Positions 32,410-42,830 of a DNA stretch of 64,000 nt are shown here, piece after piece (the stretch's first letter is position 1; each line of letters starts with the position of its first letter). The position numbers and the translations under genes are program-made. The DNA comes from Aphrocallistes beatrix (lineage: Eukaryota; Porifera; Hexactinellida; Sceptrulophora; Aphrocallistidae), in contig OY725497.1 in assembly GCA_963281255.1 (NCBI GenBank), positions 4,456,968 to 4,520,967 of the forward strand. The letters run 5' to 3'. The notes under the pieces are model-generated. The model did not search any database. It worked only from the letters and a program-made list of their open reading frames with translations, and was not told where the DNA came from.

Positions 32410-35400
32410 CTCGCTACCTTCAGAGTGATGATACGTATGTCCAGTGGACTTCCGAGCTGAGAGTTCTCACTTTTATGAAGTCGAAAGGGGACAAGTTGAT
32501 CGGAATCAGGTTTAGACAAGTCCCAATCAAGGTACATGCGAATGCGTTACTTCTCTGTGACGTATGATCTGTCATGTTGATATCCCTTCTCTCTCCTTGG
32601 ATCGTTACGAAACTTTTGAACATGATTTAGGAGCAACATGGGTATTTTAAAATCGACAGGATTTTGTCTCTAAAAATTTTTTTCCTTTCTCTGATTTTAA
32701 AAGCACTACCGAACGATTCTATTTCAGAATTTTATTCGATTCGCATATTAGCGCTAAATTGGTTAATAACATTTATTATATGTGAATCCATTCCATTCTA
32801 TCAAACTCGTTGCTAGGCTGCTGAGTCTAGTCTCTCAGAGGACTTCCCCAGCTCTGTCCCGATCATAACAGACATACTCCCGAACAGTCCCGCCGCAAAC
32901 TGTCCCTATCTCTGGATAAACGACCACCTCCTCTGCATCAAGGGCTACGTGTACACGGAGGGAGGGAAGGAGCTGGAGACTGTCATCTCCAAGTGCACCT
33001 ACGTCCAGATTGTGGTGCAGAGGGCCGTGCGGACGTACGGACCTGAGAAAATCGCATTTATTACCGGCAAAAGACAGAGATTCGGTATTACTTTTTCAAG
33101 CAAGAAAAATGTAATTGAATGACGGCGTTCAGTTAAATAACTAATCACCTCTCTACGCATGCCTATTGTTCATAGCTGTATCACGGAAAGCTCTCCACGA
33201 TTATAACCGGATTTTCTCCGCGGGCAGAAAGCGAGTACTTGGAAAAGGGACTGGAACTCAAGAGTCTAATCACCTCCATCAATGATCGGCCTCTGTCCGA
33301 CCTCACCCTAACGGAGGCTGTGTCCATCCTGATGCAGGAGTCCCTCCTGCAAGAGCAGATCAAGGTCCGATTCTGCACGCTCCAGAGGTTCAGCGTAGGG
33401 ATGAAGAAGGACCCGGGTATCGGCCTGGCCCTCGTGACCTCGCTTGGATCTGTGCAGAAACTGGTCCTCAACGAGTCCCCCTCGCTCCCCCTGATGGCCC
33501 CCCAGACCGATGACCCGCTCAGATCTGTGTTTCCCTCTGACGCCCAGCACTACGACTATCTCAAGGTTAAACTCACATTCGCTTATCTCCACTGTAATCC
33601 ATGGTTCATGCTGCATAACTATAGTACGGTTTATGTGCATCTCTTAGGTGTACATCCTTGGTGTGAACCTGTACGAAGACGTGTACGAGCTCGTGGGGCG
33701 GCTAGTCAACGAGACCAGGAGCCCCGGCTCCCCCCTGAATCCCGGGAGCAGCTGCTTCCAGGCGCCGGAATTCTCCCCGGACCTGTACCCCCACTGCTCG
33801 CTCCTGGGGGAGCTCTTCCGGTCCGCTTCTTCGGAGGAGCGCGTGCTCACGGAGCTCGACCTGGACGCGGATTGGCGCCCAGTGAACTACTCCTCCGCGG
33901 TCTCCTCCCTCCAGTACCCGGAGCTCCCCGCCCGCTCCCCCTCGCACAAGAAGCTGGGGGACAGCCCGGCGCACCGCAAGATGGAGCCGGCCCCCAGTGC
34001 CATCAGCTCGCTCCCTGAGTTCGGACTCCGCCGGCCTAGCTCCATCCCCCTCGTCACCCCCTCCTCCTCCACCTCCAGCCTCAGCTCGGAACTGGCGCCT
34101 GATCTCCTCGTCAGGTGCTCGCATCCGATTGGCCGGCTTCCGAGCCCGGCGATCTCCCTGGTGTTGTTCCGGAACACGCGGGAGCTGACCACTCTTTCCC
34201 CGCCCGATTTGTTCCCGCTGCTGAAGAGGACGGGGCTCTACATCATGGTGGTCAACCTGGAGAAGATATTCTCCTTCTTCGAGAACGAACTGCACTTCTA
34301 CCTCAGAATGCTGACGGAGCTGCACTCACTGCCGTTCCCGGACCCGGTCAAGGTCCTGGTGGTCGGACTCTACGACGGCCTCTGCGACCAGACCGTCCGG
34401 TCGCTCTGCCGCTCGCTGCACTGGCTCCTGGAGTCCCTGTTCAACTCCCACGTGGTGCTGGACAGTCGCAAGTTCGAGACCTGCGTGTTCCCCATCTGCC
34501 GCACTGACAGGAACATGGACACCGTGTATGTGCTGCGACAGACTCTGCTCGCATTCTCCAGAGCCAATTCCATCACCCAGGAGACGGACTTCGTAGGAAT
34601 GCTGCGGATCCCGGACAACTTCAAGAAGTTCCGCGTGTGCAGTCTCTTCCAGTCCGCCGTCCCGCTCCTGCTGTCCGAGCAGATCGGACAGATCCTCGTT
34701 GAGACGGAGGTGCCGGACCATCAGCTCGAGATCGCACTCCGCGCCCTGGTCGAGTGCACCCCCTTCTGTGCGCCAGGTTCCTGCTTAAACACATTCCTAT
34801 TCCAATAAGTGTATCCAGGTTAGGTAGTTTGATTTTACGGTTTCAATTTGGTTCAGAGACTCTGTCGGATCTGAGCGAGGAGGGCCTACTGCTGCGTCCC
34901 GGGATTTTCTTCCGTGTCCTACGCCAGCTGGAGAGGTGGTCCGGGGGTCAGGGGCTGGACAGAACTCCGGAGCAGAGAGAGGTGTGTAAACAGCTGAGAG
35001 AGAACTGCTACTTCAACCTCTCCGTCCTCATTCAGGCCATCATGCAGAGCTGTTTCAGGTTAGCATTAGCTCCTTATAAGGAGCTGTATTGATTGGTCCT
35101 TACGAATGTCTAATACGGGATTATTTACAGCAGACATTTTCACAGAAAGTAATCTGTTAGAAGTTTCTCTCATTTAGGATGATTCAGATCGCCAGAGCGC
35201 TACTACGCTGGATGGAGAAGCTACACTTTGTGTTCCTAGTGGGAGGTCCTGTCTCTCTCAGCGAGTTCGAGAAGTTATCTCAGTACAAAGCCATGACTCC
35301 GAAACCCGGAACCAAAACGGTCAAAGTGTTTATGCCCGGCATAACCCTATGGAATGGTGAGTGAGTGAGTGAGTGAGTGAGTGAGTGAGTGAGTGAGTGA

Positions 35401-36602
35401 GTGAGTGAGTGAGTGAGTGAGTGAGTGAGTGAGTGAGTGAGTGAGTGAGTGAGTGAGTGAGTGAGTGAGTGAGTGAGTGAGTGAGTGAGTGAGTGAGTGA
35501 GTGAGTGAGTGAGTGAGTGAGTGAGTGAGTGAGTGAGTGAGTGAGTGAGTGAGTGAGTGAGTGAGTGAGTGAGTGAGTGAGTGAGTGAGTGAGTGAGTGA
35601 GTGAGTGAGTGAGTGAGTAAATGAGTGAGTGAGTCAGTGAATAAGTGAGTGAGTGAGTCAGTAAGTAGGTGACAATATTTAACTATCCTATCTAGACTAT
35701 AAGAAGGTTGATAACTCCACAGTATTCTCAGACGCACATGTCTTCTACGTCGATATTTCAGACCCGATTTCGTCCCGGTTCTATTTCTTACTCCTAGCGG
35801 AGCTACTAAGGATGGTGCACAGGTCCAATTCGGGATCATTGTCGCCCACGGGAGGGGAACCTGTCACGCCTCCCCTCTACGACTTCAACCTGTTCAGAGG
35901 GGCTAACATCGCCAGATTATTCGATCAGGAAATGCTCGGGTGTAACTTGGAGATTATCAACCATCACGACCAGTTCCAAGTAGAGTTCAGAGCCAAGTAA
36001 GTGCTGCTATCACAGCTGCTTCCTCGCTCTTAGTTGAATCAACTAATGTCTGAATATGGACGGTTTGCCTATTTTCTTTTTAATCAAACTCACGGACAGG
36101 TTCGGCGCCACTCCTTCGCAGGCCCTGCCCAGCCTTCTGTCCAGGGTCTACTCCTGCGCGTTGAGGGCTCTGGCCAGGATGAGTCTCATGGACAAGGGGT
36201 TCAACATCGCGATAGGGCCAGCCTGTCCCGTGGTGGGGTGTCCGGGCAAGAGAAAGACCGCCGAACTTTCTAAAGCGACCATCAGCTTCGTGCAAGTGAT
36301 TAACGACCTGCATCCAGCCAGAACTAAAGGTACGTAAGGCGAACTTTCCAGGTTCTTGTTGATATATTTATTTTTTATTTGCAGGGATCAATTTTCCAGA
36401 AGTTAACCGCAGTTCCCTCCCCTGTTGGGGACGCCCCGGGGTCCATGTGATCGACCTCTCAACCCACTTCAGACACCCCATCAAGACGGTGACCCACTAC
36501 TCTCAGTGTCGAGACAGAATACTGGCACTCGACACTACCATTGCCTGCTGCCCACAGCACAAGGTTCTACGTGATTGGGTGCCACACGATGTACCACTGT
36601 AA
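32410..36602 (+). CDS. PDZ-containing Roco protein (PDZ, degenerate Roc GTPase, COR), 5' end unresolved
   Basis: Nine exons: 32410-32531, 32817-33110, 33176-33565, 33648-34776, 34857-35058, 35178-35356, 35696-35996, 36100-36329 and 36385-36602; 1,020 residues visible. All joins keep frame. Residues about 25-190 hold two PDZ-like units (LIGIRFRQ... DILPNSPA... LWINDHLLCIKG, and FGITFSSK... LITSINDRPL). From about 265 a Roc-like domain follows: the P-loop position reads VYILGVNLYEDV, without GK(S/T); the later strands TGLYIMVVNL and VKVLVVGLYDG are Roc-like. COR follows with LEIALRALVE, EEGLLLRPGIFFRVLRQL and RFYFLLLAELLRMVH. No kinase or LRR is seen in the window. No initiator ATG upstream of 32410 could be justified. 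The intron after exon 6 begins with a (GTGA)n array. Confidence 0.65.
35357..35618 (+). repeat. (GTGA)n microsatellite forming the 5' end of an intron
   Basis: About 65 uninterrupted GTGA units, decaying with substitutions to about 35669. The first unit is the predicted splice donor of Roco exon 6 (AATG|GTGAGT), so each following unit repeats a consensus donor GTGAGT. Confidence 0.95.
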
Positions 36603-36920
36603 CTCCGTCACTTCTCACACTCGGCAATTCTCACTTCAATTCTAATCCAGAGCATCGTTTCGTATGCGTTCAGTTCTTATGAATTACCAAGATGTTGTTC
36701 TATTTATATATCCTGTTACTGTTTATATTGACTTGAGAAATGTTGTTATTATTTGTATTAATTATGTATATTATTGAAATGAAGATATCGACCCCCAATA
36801 CAATGAACTAGTTCTGTAAGCATATATGTCACATTGGTTTGACAAGTCTGGTTCTACATAGTGGACATATCCATTCTGATTCTATTATAAGACTTCGTGC
36901 GTGTATAGGTGCTTAGTATA

Positions 36921-38120
36921 ATGGAAAGATTCTCTGAAAAGCTGACTGCATGCAGGGACCAACTCCTGCAAGGTAAGGAAGAGGTCCGGACTGTCTTTTC
37001 CGGACTGTACGCAGAACTGAAGAGGAAGGAAGAAGAATTGTTAGAAGAGCTCGAATCGCGGATACGAAATCTGGAATTGGAATTCGAACACCACAAGTCC
37101 ACACTAGGAAAACTCTTCAAAGCGAAAGAAGATACTCACTTTTTCCTGAAAGACAACGAATTCAGTGACGTTCTGCCTAACACGCTGCACAAGCTACAGA
37201 GCAAACTGGACAAACTCGAGCAGCAAATCACACAGAATGCTCGGATTGAGTTGGTATGGAACACAGTCGGCTTCCAGACATCTCTGCAGGCGATATGCAC
37301 CATTCTAATGTTCGGCACTTATAACCACAAAATGGTACCGAAATGGGGTGCAGTGAGTAAGGGGAGGGCAGAAGGGGACCTCTCTATGCCACATGGGTTT
37401 GTAGTCGATGAGAATAGTGGCACAATCCTGGTGGCGGACACTGAACTCAGATGTGTGAAAGTGTTCAGCAGAGAAGGCGAGCACATCCGTTCGTTCAGTG
37501 AACCGTCCAGGGAGTACTGGGACGTAGTGATTTGGTTAGATTCGGCCTATGTCTCGCACAGCTCAGGAATTGTCAAGTTCGACTCTCGAACTGGACTGGA
37601 ATGCGGTGAACTTGAGACAGGCCAGGAAATGAGAGGATTGGCCGTTTGTGATGACGGCCTATTCGCCTGCGTGCGTAGGGAGTGCAAGATAATACTGTGT
37701 GATCCGCACCTGAATCTGCTTAACGAGATTCAGTTAAAAACTCCGTTCATGACAGAACACACCCTAACGATGGCAGTGAGACTTCGGAATTACTCAATGT
37801 ACGTGCTATTCCTGTACAGCGAGTACTCCGTACAGATATTCGACATGTGCGGGCTGTTCCAGAGGGTGTTGGTCTCTGCAAAACAGGCTCCTTTCCCGCG
37901 CTTTTTCTCTCTCGACTCGATCGGGAATGTCCTGCTCACGGACAACAACCTCTACGAGGTGAGGGTGTTCAACGACTCCGGCGATCTAGTGCACGCCATC
38001 GGCAAGATGGGCTGGTCGCCGGGACAGTTTCTCAAAATCAGCGGGATTGTCGTCACAGGCAGAAACGAAATATTTGTCTGTGATGAGGGAACTCCTGACA
38101 GAATGCTGCAGTGCTTCTAA
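36921..38120 (+). CDS. Coiled-coil NHL/TRIM-like protein, third gene
   Basis: Single coding exon, 399 residues from the ATG at 36921; the frame is open slightly upstream, but only from a GTG. Residues 1 to about 115 are a coiled coil (RKEEELLEELESRIRNLELE). The rest is a diverged NHL-like propeller (GFVVDENSGTILVADTELRC, SIGNVLLTDNNLYEVRVF, EIFVCDEG). It resembles the two NHL genes at 10247 and 14947 in plan but not closely in sequence. No RING or B-box. A 5'-UTR intron is possible because GTGCTTAG lies just before the start. Confidence 0.75.
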   Translation: MERFSEKLTACRDQLLQGKEEVRTVFSGLYAELKRKEEELLEELESRIRNLELEFEHHKSTLGKLFKAKEDTHFFLKDNEFSDVLPNTLHKLQSKLDKLEQQITQNARIELVWNTVGFQTSLQAICTILMFGTYNHKMVPKWGAVSKGRAEGDLSMPHGFVVDENSGTILVADTELRCVKVFSREGEHIRSFSEPSREYWDVVIWLDSAYVSHSSGIVKFDSRTGLECGELETGQEMRGLAVCDDGLFACVRRECKIILCDPHLNLLNEIQLKTPFMTEHTLTMAVRLRNYSMYVLFLYSEYSVQIFDMCGLFQRVLVSAKQAPFPRFFSLDSIGNVLLTDNNLYEVRVFNDSGDLVHAIGKMGWSPGQFLKISGIVVTGRNEIFVCDEGTPDRMLQCF

Positions 38121-38543
38121 TGCTTATCTCAGTTCCATTATGTAATTGTATTTATTTGCTTCAATTGTATATTTCGGTGTGATAGTGTGCAGATATTAAA
38201 CTTATAGAGATGCTGTATATACGTATGTGTAACGTAACACTAAGATGATATAGACGAATCTTGTTGTTACGTGGAACTGTGATAATAGGCGCTAGACGAA
38301 TCCACTTTAACTCAATTAGTGGATTCGTGGTAGCTCCTAACTAATGATTAACAGGCGAGCTTAACTCACATTCCGGCTTTCATGCTAATTTCGAATGAGA
38401 CAAGTAAAACAAAAGAAGTAATTTACATACAAAATTTGAGTAATTAGAATCGCGATCGATTGATCTTGTTTAATTAAACAAATCCATTAAAGAATCGCAA
38501 CTCTGAATCAAATGCTCCCTGAATGAGATAATCATTAAATTTG

Positions 38544-38550
38544 TATAAAA
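38544..38550 (+). promoter_or_regulatory. TATA box of the microprotein gene (copy 1)
   Basis: TATAAAA 31-37 bp upstream of the ATG at 38581, implying a very short 5' UTR. The duplicate lies at 40775-40781. Confidence 0.5.
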
Positions 38551-38580
38551 AAGCCAGGAACAAATAGGCTAAAATGAGAA

Positions 38581-38844
38581 ATGGCATTAGACTCTGCATC
38601 AGAAACGCTCCTCGTAACACTACTCTCCATCGCCATCATTTGTTTACCGGTGTTTGTGTTTGTTATTTGTATAATATTACTACAGTTGTGCTGTCGAAAA
38701 TTATGTCCGATTCCAACGATCTACGCGAGAGAAGGTGAACGAAACCAAATTGTGGGAGAGAACATTTCCTGCTCCTATGTCTACGAAAAACCGCCTTCCT
38801 ACGAGTCGGTCATGATGAATAATACTGACAGAGGGCAGCCTTAA
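38581..38844 (+). CDS. Single-pass membrane microprotein with PPxY motif, copy 1
   Basis: 87 residues. A hydrophobic segment covers about residues 9-36, followed by a Cys/basic juxtamembrane stretch (LCCRKLCP) and a cytosolic tail with YEKPPSYESV, a canonical PPxY motif that binds WW domains such as those of NEDD4-type ubiquitin ligases. The plan resembles small WW-binding adaptor proteins (WBP1/VOPP1-like), but no family can be assigned. It begins 30 bp after a TATA box and lies 261 bp upstream of a 7TM gene on the same strand; the two are duplicated together. Confidence 0.7.
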   Translation: MALDSASETLLVTLLSIAIICLPVFVFVICIILLQLCCRKLCPIPTIYAREGERNQIVGENISCSYVYEKPPSYESVMMNNTDRGQP

Positions 38845-39105
38845 TTATTTAAATGTTCTGATATATTCCATACCTAATTATTTAACTTGACTTGTTTTGA
38901 TGTTTCTTCTCTTAATAAATTTAATGGTTTTACAAGAACAATTTCAGTTGATCCTACCTCACACGTTGCAAATGAATATATGTGTTATTAATATTGCAAT
39001 ATTATTAAGATCACGTTAGAAGATAATTAGTTGATATGTCTAGTGAATCTCATTATTTAAGCTCAGCAAACAATTCATCGATGAAACACTTGGATTCTGT
39101 TAGGA

Positions 39106-40575
39106 ATGGAGGATCAAATGAGAAACGGCGGTTTAGAATTTGCGAGGATGGAATGTCACTCAAGAATGAGGTTCGTGCGAATATTTCTCTTTGTAAACCA
39201 GATTATTCTGACTAAGAATTTCTGTCTCGTCCTAAGCACAGTCTCGATTGTACTGGCATGGTTCCTCGCACTGATTCCATTGTGCGTCTCAATTCCACTC
39301 ACCGTTACAGCTTCCAGATCGAACAAGTCCTCTAGCACAGGAGAATCAACATTAAGCACACGACTCCCTCCCATCAACCTATCTAACGGGTCAACTAACT
39401 ACACAATCGAGCGGGTGGAATGTGAAAACTCGTTTATTTACTCCTCAGCTGACAACATCTGTTACCCGCCCTGCAACTGGGACGCACAGGGGAGGTCGCT
39501 AGCCCTCACAGAGCAGTTCGTTTTCTCTGTCGTCAGCATAACCGGCATCCTCCTCAACCTAGGCACGCTTCTAGGCTGGCTCTTCACTCACTTCATCAAC
39601 CTGAGGACGTGCAGACTCACGCGAGAGTTCCATGTCCCGCGTGCCTCTCTCTTTACAGTGTTCCTCTGCAACAGCGGACTTCTCACCTCGTACGCCATAG
39701 TGGACCTCATGGGTAGGGACGTTATCTTCTGTAGTTTGGCAGCCAGCGGCCGTCTCTACCTCCCTGCTCACCTGGTCCTCTCCTATGACATTCCTCACGC
39801 GGATAAGATAGCGATGAACGTACTCGGGGTTTTGAATTTCTTCTTCTTCCTGGCAACGCTTCTATGGCTAATGAATGCATTCATTAACATGGCGTTAGTA
39901 GTATACTTTCCATTGCAAATCAACAAAGATTTGAAGACGAGAATTGTCGTTTTCACAGTTCAATGCATCTATGCATTCGGACTCCCAATCTTGTTGATAT
40001 TCATCGCAGTCGCCGCACACCCAAATTCCCCGTTCGGCTCTTCCTACATGTTGCACCAGGTCCTTATATCGACGGAGTGGGCCTATATATTCCTGTACAA
40101 GTGGCCCTACTTCATTTTAGCAGCTGCCATCTCGACCATAATGGTTCTGATTCTCGCCAAACTCAGGTTTGTGTCCATAGAGAACAAGTCTCTGGGCCGG
40201 GCGATTCAACTGACGGAGATAGAGAAGAGATTGATCGCCTATGCTTTCCTGTTCACTCTAACTCTCGTCATCATTGGCTCAGGATTTTCAGGGTTGTATG
40301 TAATCTCATTGTATTATTACAAAATAATAGAAGATTATATTCTATGCATCACTATCAATAGTCCTATTTACATTCTCCCTTTCGGTGTGAATACGGCTAA
40401 TGCCACTGTTGCGTATCGAGAGAATTCGTATGGAGGTTTGGATGAGTGTCGGATGCTTTTAGATTCCGCGAACCAGATAACTCCTCCCATTGCTGTCTTC
40501 CTGTTTTCTCTCTGCACCCGTCTGGTGTGGTTCCACTTTAACTCAATTAGTGGATTCGTGGTAGCTCCTAACTAA
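39106..40575 (+). CDS. Seven-transmembrane protein, copy 1, C-terminus replaced by duplication junction
   Basis: 489 residues. Hydrophobic segments start near residue 38. A glycosylated extracellular region (SNGSTNYT) carries a Cys pair (NICYPPCNW), followed by six further segments. The spacing and Cys-rich loop suggest a divergent 7TM receptor, perhaps distantly Frizzled/class-F-like, but no diagnostic motif is complete. After CTRLVWF the frame runs into the start of the next duplicated unit, giving HFNSISGFVVAPN instead of the LPFLVLFPACSCHCKRKQ end seen in copy 2. A 5'-UTR acceptor (TTCTGTTAG) lies 2 bp before the ATG. Confidence 0.65.
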   Translation: MEDQMRNGGLEFARMECHSRMRFVRIFLFVNQIILTKNFCLVLSTVSIVLAWFLALIPLCVSIPLTVTASRSNKSSSTGESTLSTRLPPINLSNGSTNYTIERVECENSFIYSSADNICYPPCNWDAQGRSLALTEQFVFSVVSITGILLNLGTLLGWLFTHFINLRTCRLTREFHVPRASLFTVFLCNSGLLTSYAIVDLMGRDVIFCSLAASGRLYLPAHLVLSYDIPHADKIAMNVLGVLNFFFFLATLLWLMNAFINMALVVYFPLQINKDLKTRIVVFTVQCIYAFGLPILLIFIAVAAHPNSPFGSSYMLHQVLISTEWAYIFLYKWPYFILAAAISTIMVLILAKLRFVSIENKSLGRAIQLTEIEKRLIAYAFLFTLTLVIIGSGFSGLYVISLYYYKIIEDYILCITINSPIYILPFGVNTANATVAYRENSYGGLDECRMLLDSANQITPPIAVFLFSLCTRLVWFHFNSISGFVVAPN

Positions 40576-40811
40576 TGATTAACAGGCGAGCTTAACTCAC
40601 ATTCCGGCTTTCATGCTAATTTCGAATGAGACAAGTAAAACAAAAGAAGTAATTTACATACAAAATTTGAGTAATTAGAATCGCGATCGATTGATCTTGT
40701 TTAATTAAACAAATCCATTAAAGAATCGCAACTCTGAATCAAATGCTCCCTGAATGAGATAATCATTAAATTTGTATAAAAAAGCCAGGAACAAATAGGC
40801 TAAAATGAGAA

Positions 40812-41075
40812 ATGGCATTAGACTCTGCATCAGAAACGCTCCTCGTAACACTACTCTCCATCGCCATCATTTGTTTACCGGTGTTTGTGTTTGTTATTTG
40901 TATAATATTACTACAGTTGTGCTGTCGAAAATTATGTCCGATTCCAACGATCTACGCGAGAGAAGGTGAACGAAACCAAATTGTGGGAGAGAACATTTCC
41001 TGCTCCTATGTCTACGAAAAACCGCCTTCCTACGAGTCGGTCATGATGAATAATACTGACAGAGGGCAGCCTTAA
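40812..41075 (+). CDS. Single-pass membrane microprotein with PPxY motif, copy 2
   Basis: Identical 87-residue product to the gene at 38581, with the same TATA box and 5' sequence. It lies 2,231 bp downstream of the first copy, within the second duplicated unit. Confidence 0.7.
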   Translation: MALDSASETLLVTLLSIAIICLPVFVFVICIILLQLCCRKLCPIPTIYAREGERNQIVGENISCSYVYEKPPSYESVMMNNTDRGQP

Positions 41076-41336
41076 TTATTTAAATGTTCTGATATATTCC
41101 ATACCTAATTATTTAACTTGACTTGTTTTGATGTTTCTTCTCTTAATAAATTTAATGGTTTTACAAGAACAATTTCAGTTGATCCTACCTCACACGTTGC
41201 AAATGAATATATGTGTTATTAATATTGCAATATTATTAAGATCACGTTAGAAGATAATTAGTTGATATGTCTAGTGAATCTCATTATTTAAGCTCAGCAA
41301 ACAATTCATCGATGAAACACTTGGATTCTGTTAGGA

Positions 41337-42830
41337 ATGGAGGATCAAATGAGAAACGGCGGTTTAGAATTTGCGAGGATGGAATGTCACTCAAGAATGA
41401 GGTTCGTGCGAATATTTCTCTTTGTAAACCAGATTATTCTGACTAAGAATTTCTGTCTCGTCCTAAGCACAGTCTCGATTGTACTGGCATGGTTCCTCGC
41501 ACTGATTCCATTGTGCGTCTCAATTCCACTCACCGTTACAGCTTCCAGATCGAACAAGTCCTCTAGCACAGGAGAATCAACATTAAGCACACGACTCCCT
41601 CCCATCAACCTATCTAACGGGTCAACTAACTACACAATCGAGCGGGTGGAATGTGAAAACTCGTTTATTTACTCCTCAGCTGACAACATCTGTTACCCGC
41701 CCTGCAACTGGGACGCACAGGGGAGGTCGCTAGCCCTCACAGAGCAGTTCGTTTTCTCTGTCGTCAGCATAACCGGCATCCTCCTCAACCTAGGCACGCT
41801 TCTAGGCTGGCTCTTCACTCACTTCATCAACCTGAGGACGTGCAGACTCACGCGAGAGTTCCATGTCCCGCGTGCCTCTCTCTTTACAGTGTTCCTCTGC
41901 AACAGCGGACTTCTCACCTCGTACGCCATAGTGGACCTCATGGGTAGGGACGTTATCTTCTGTAGTTTGGCAGCCAGCGGCCGTCTCTACCTCCCTGCTC
42001 ACCTGGTCCTCTCCTATGACATTCCTCACGCGGATAAGATAGCGATGAACGTACTCGGGGTTTTGAATTTCTTCTTCTTCCTGGCAACGCTTCTATGGTT
42101 AATGAATGCATTCATTAACATGGCGTTAGTAATATACTTTCCATTGCAAATCAACAAAGATTTGAAGACGAGAATTATCGTTTTCACAGTTCAATGCATC
42201 TATGCATTCGGACTCCCAATCTTGTTGATATTCATCGCAGTCGCCGCACACCCAAATTCCCCGTTCGGTTCTTCCTACATGTTGCACCAGGTCCTTATAT
42301 CGACGGAGTGGGCCTATATATTCCTGTACAAGTGGCCCTACTTCATTTTAGCAGCTGCCATCTCGACCATAATGGTTCTGATTCTCGCCAAACTCAGGTT
42401 TGTGTCCATAGAGAACAAGTTTCTGGGCCGGGCGATTCAACTGACGGAGATAGAGAAGAGATTGATCGCCTATGCTTTCCTGTTCACTCTAACTCTCGTC
42501 ATCATTGGCTCAGGATTTTCAGGGTTGTATATAATCTCATTGTATTATTATAAAATAATAGAAGATTATATTCTATGCATCACTATCAATAGTCCTATTT
42601 ACATTCTCCCTTTCGGTGCGAATACGGCTAATGCCACTGTTGCGTATCGAGAGAATTCGTATGGAGGTTTGGATGAGTGTCGGATGCTTTTAGATTCCGC
42701 GAACCAGATAACTCCTCCCATTGCTGTCTTCCTGTTTTCTCTCTGCACCCGTCTGGTGTGGTTCCTTCCGTTCTTGGTCCTCTTCCCTGCCTGCTCGTGC
42801 CATTGCAAAAGGAAGCAGAGAATTAAATAG
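41337..42830 (+). CDS. Seven-transmembrane protein, copy 2, native C-terminus
   Basis: 497 residues. Same protein as at 39106 apart from five substitutions (V/I three times, S/F, V/A) in the last third, and a genuine tail with Cys-rich and basic residues (ACSCHCKRKQRIK) after the last helix. This copy keeps the ancestral 3' end, so it is the better reference for the gene. Function is not known; seven hydrophobic segments and an N-glycosylated first loop are what can be seen. Confidence 0.65.
   Translation: MEDQMRNGGLEFARMECHSRMRFVRIFLFVNQIILTKNFCLVLSTVSIVLAWFLALIPLCVSIPLTVTASRSNKSSSTGESTLSTRLPPINLSNGSTNYTIERVECENSFIYSSADNICYPPCNWDAQGRSLALTEQFVFSVVSITGILLNLGTLLGWLFTHFINLRTCRLTREFHVPRASLFTVFLCNSGLLTSYAIVDLMGRDVIFCSLAASGRLYLPAHLVLSYDIPHADKIAMNVLGVLNFFFFLATLLWLMNAFINMALVIYFPLQINKDLKTRIIVFTVQCIYAFGLPILLIFIAVAAHPNSPFGSSYMLHQVLISTEWAYIFLYKWPYFILAAAISTIMVLILAKLRFVSIENKFLGRAIQLTEIEKRLIAYAFLFTLTLVIIGSGFSGLYIISLYYYKIIEDYILCITINSPIYILPFGANTANATVAYRENSYGGLDECRMLLDSANQITPPIAVFLFSLCTRLVWFLPFLVLFPACSCHCKRKQRIK

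Larger units (their letters stand above)
38304..42765 (+). repeat. Tandem duplication, two 2,231-bp units
   Basis: Units 38304-40534 and 40535-42765. At the junction, GTGGTTCC (the unit's right end) is joined to ACTTTAAC (its left end), and TCC is shared by both original flanks. The first about 1,560 bp of the two units look identical by eye; eight differences, all transitions, fall in the last about 540 bp. Confidence 0.95.

Noticed and set aside
33702..34325. 207-codon minus-strand frame
   Set aside because: Shadow of GC-rich Roco exon 4; no conserved features.
35330..35839. 169-codon minus-strand frame of repeated THSL
   Set aside because: Simple translation of the (GTGA)n array.
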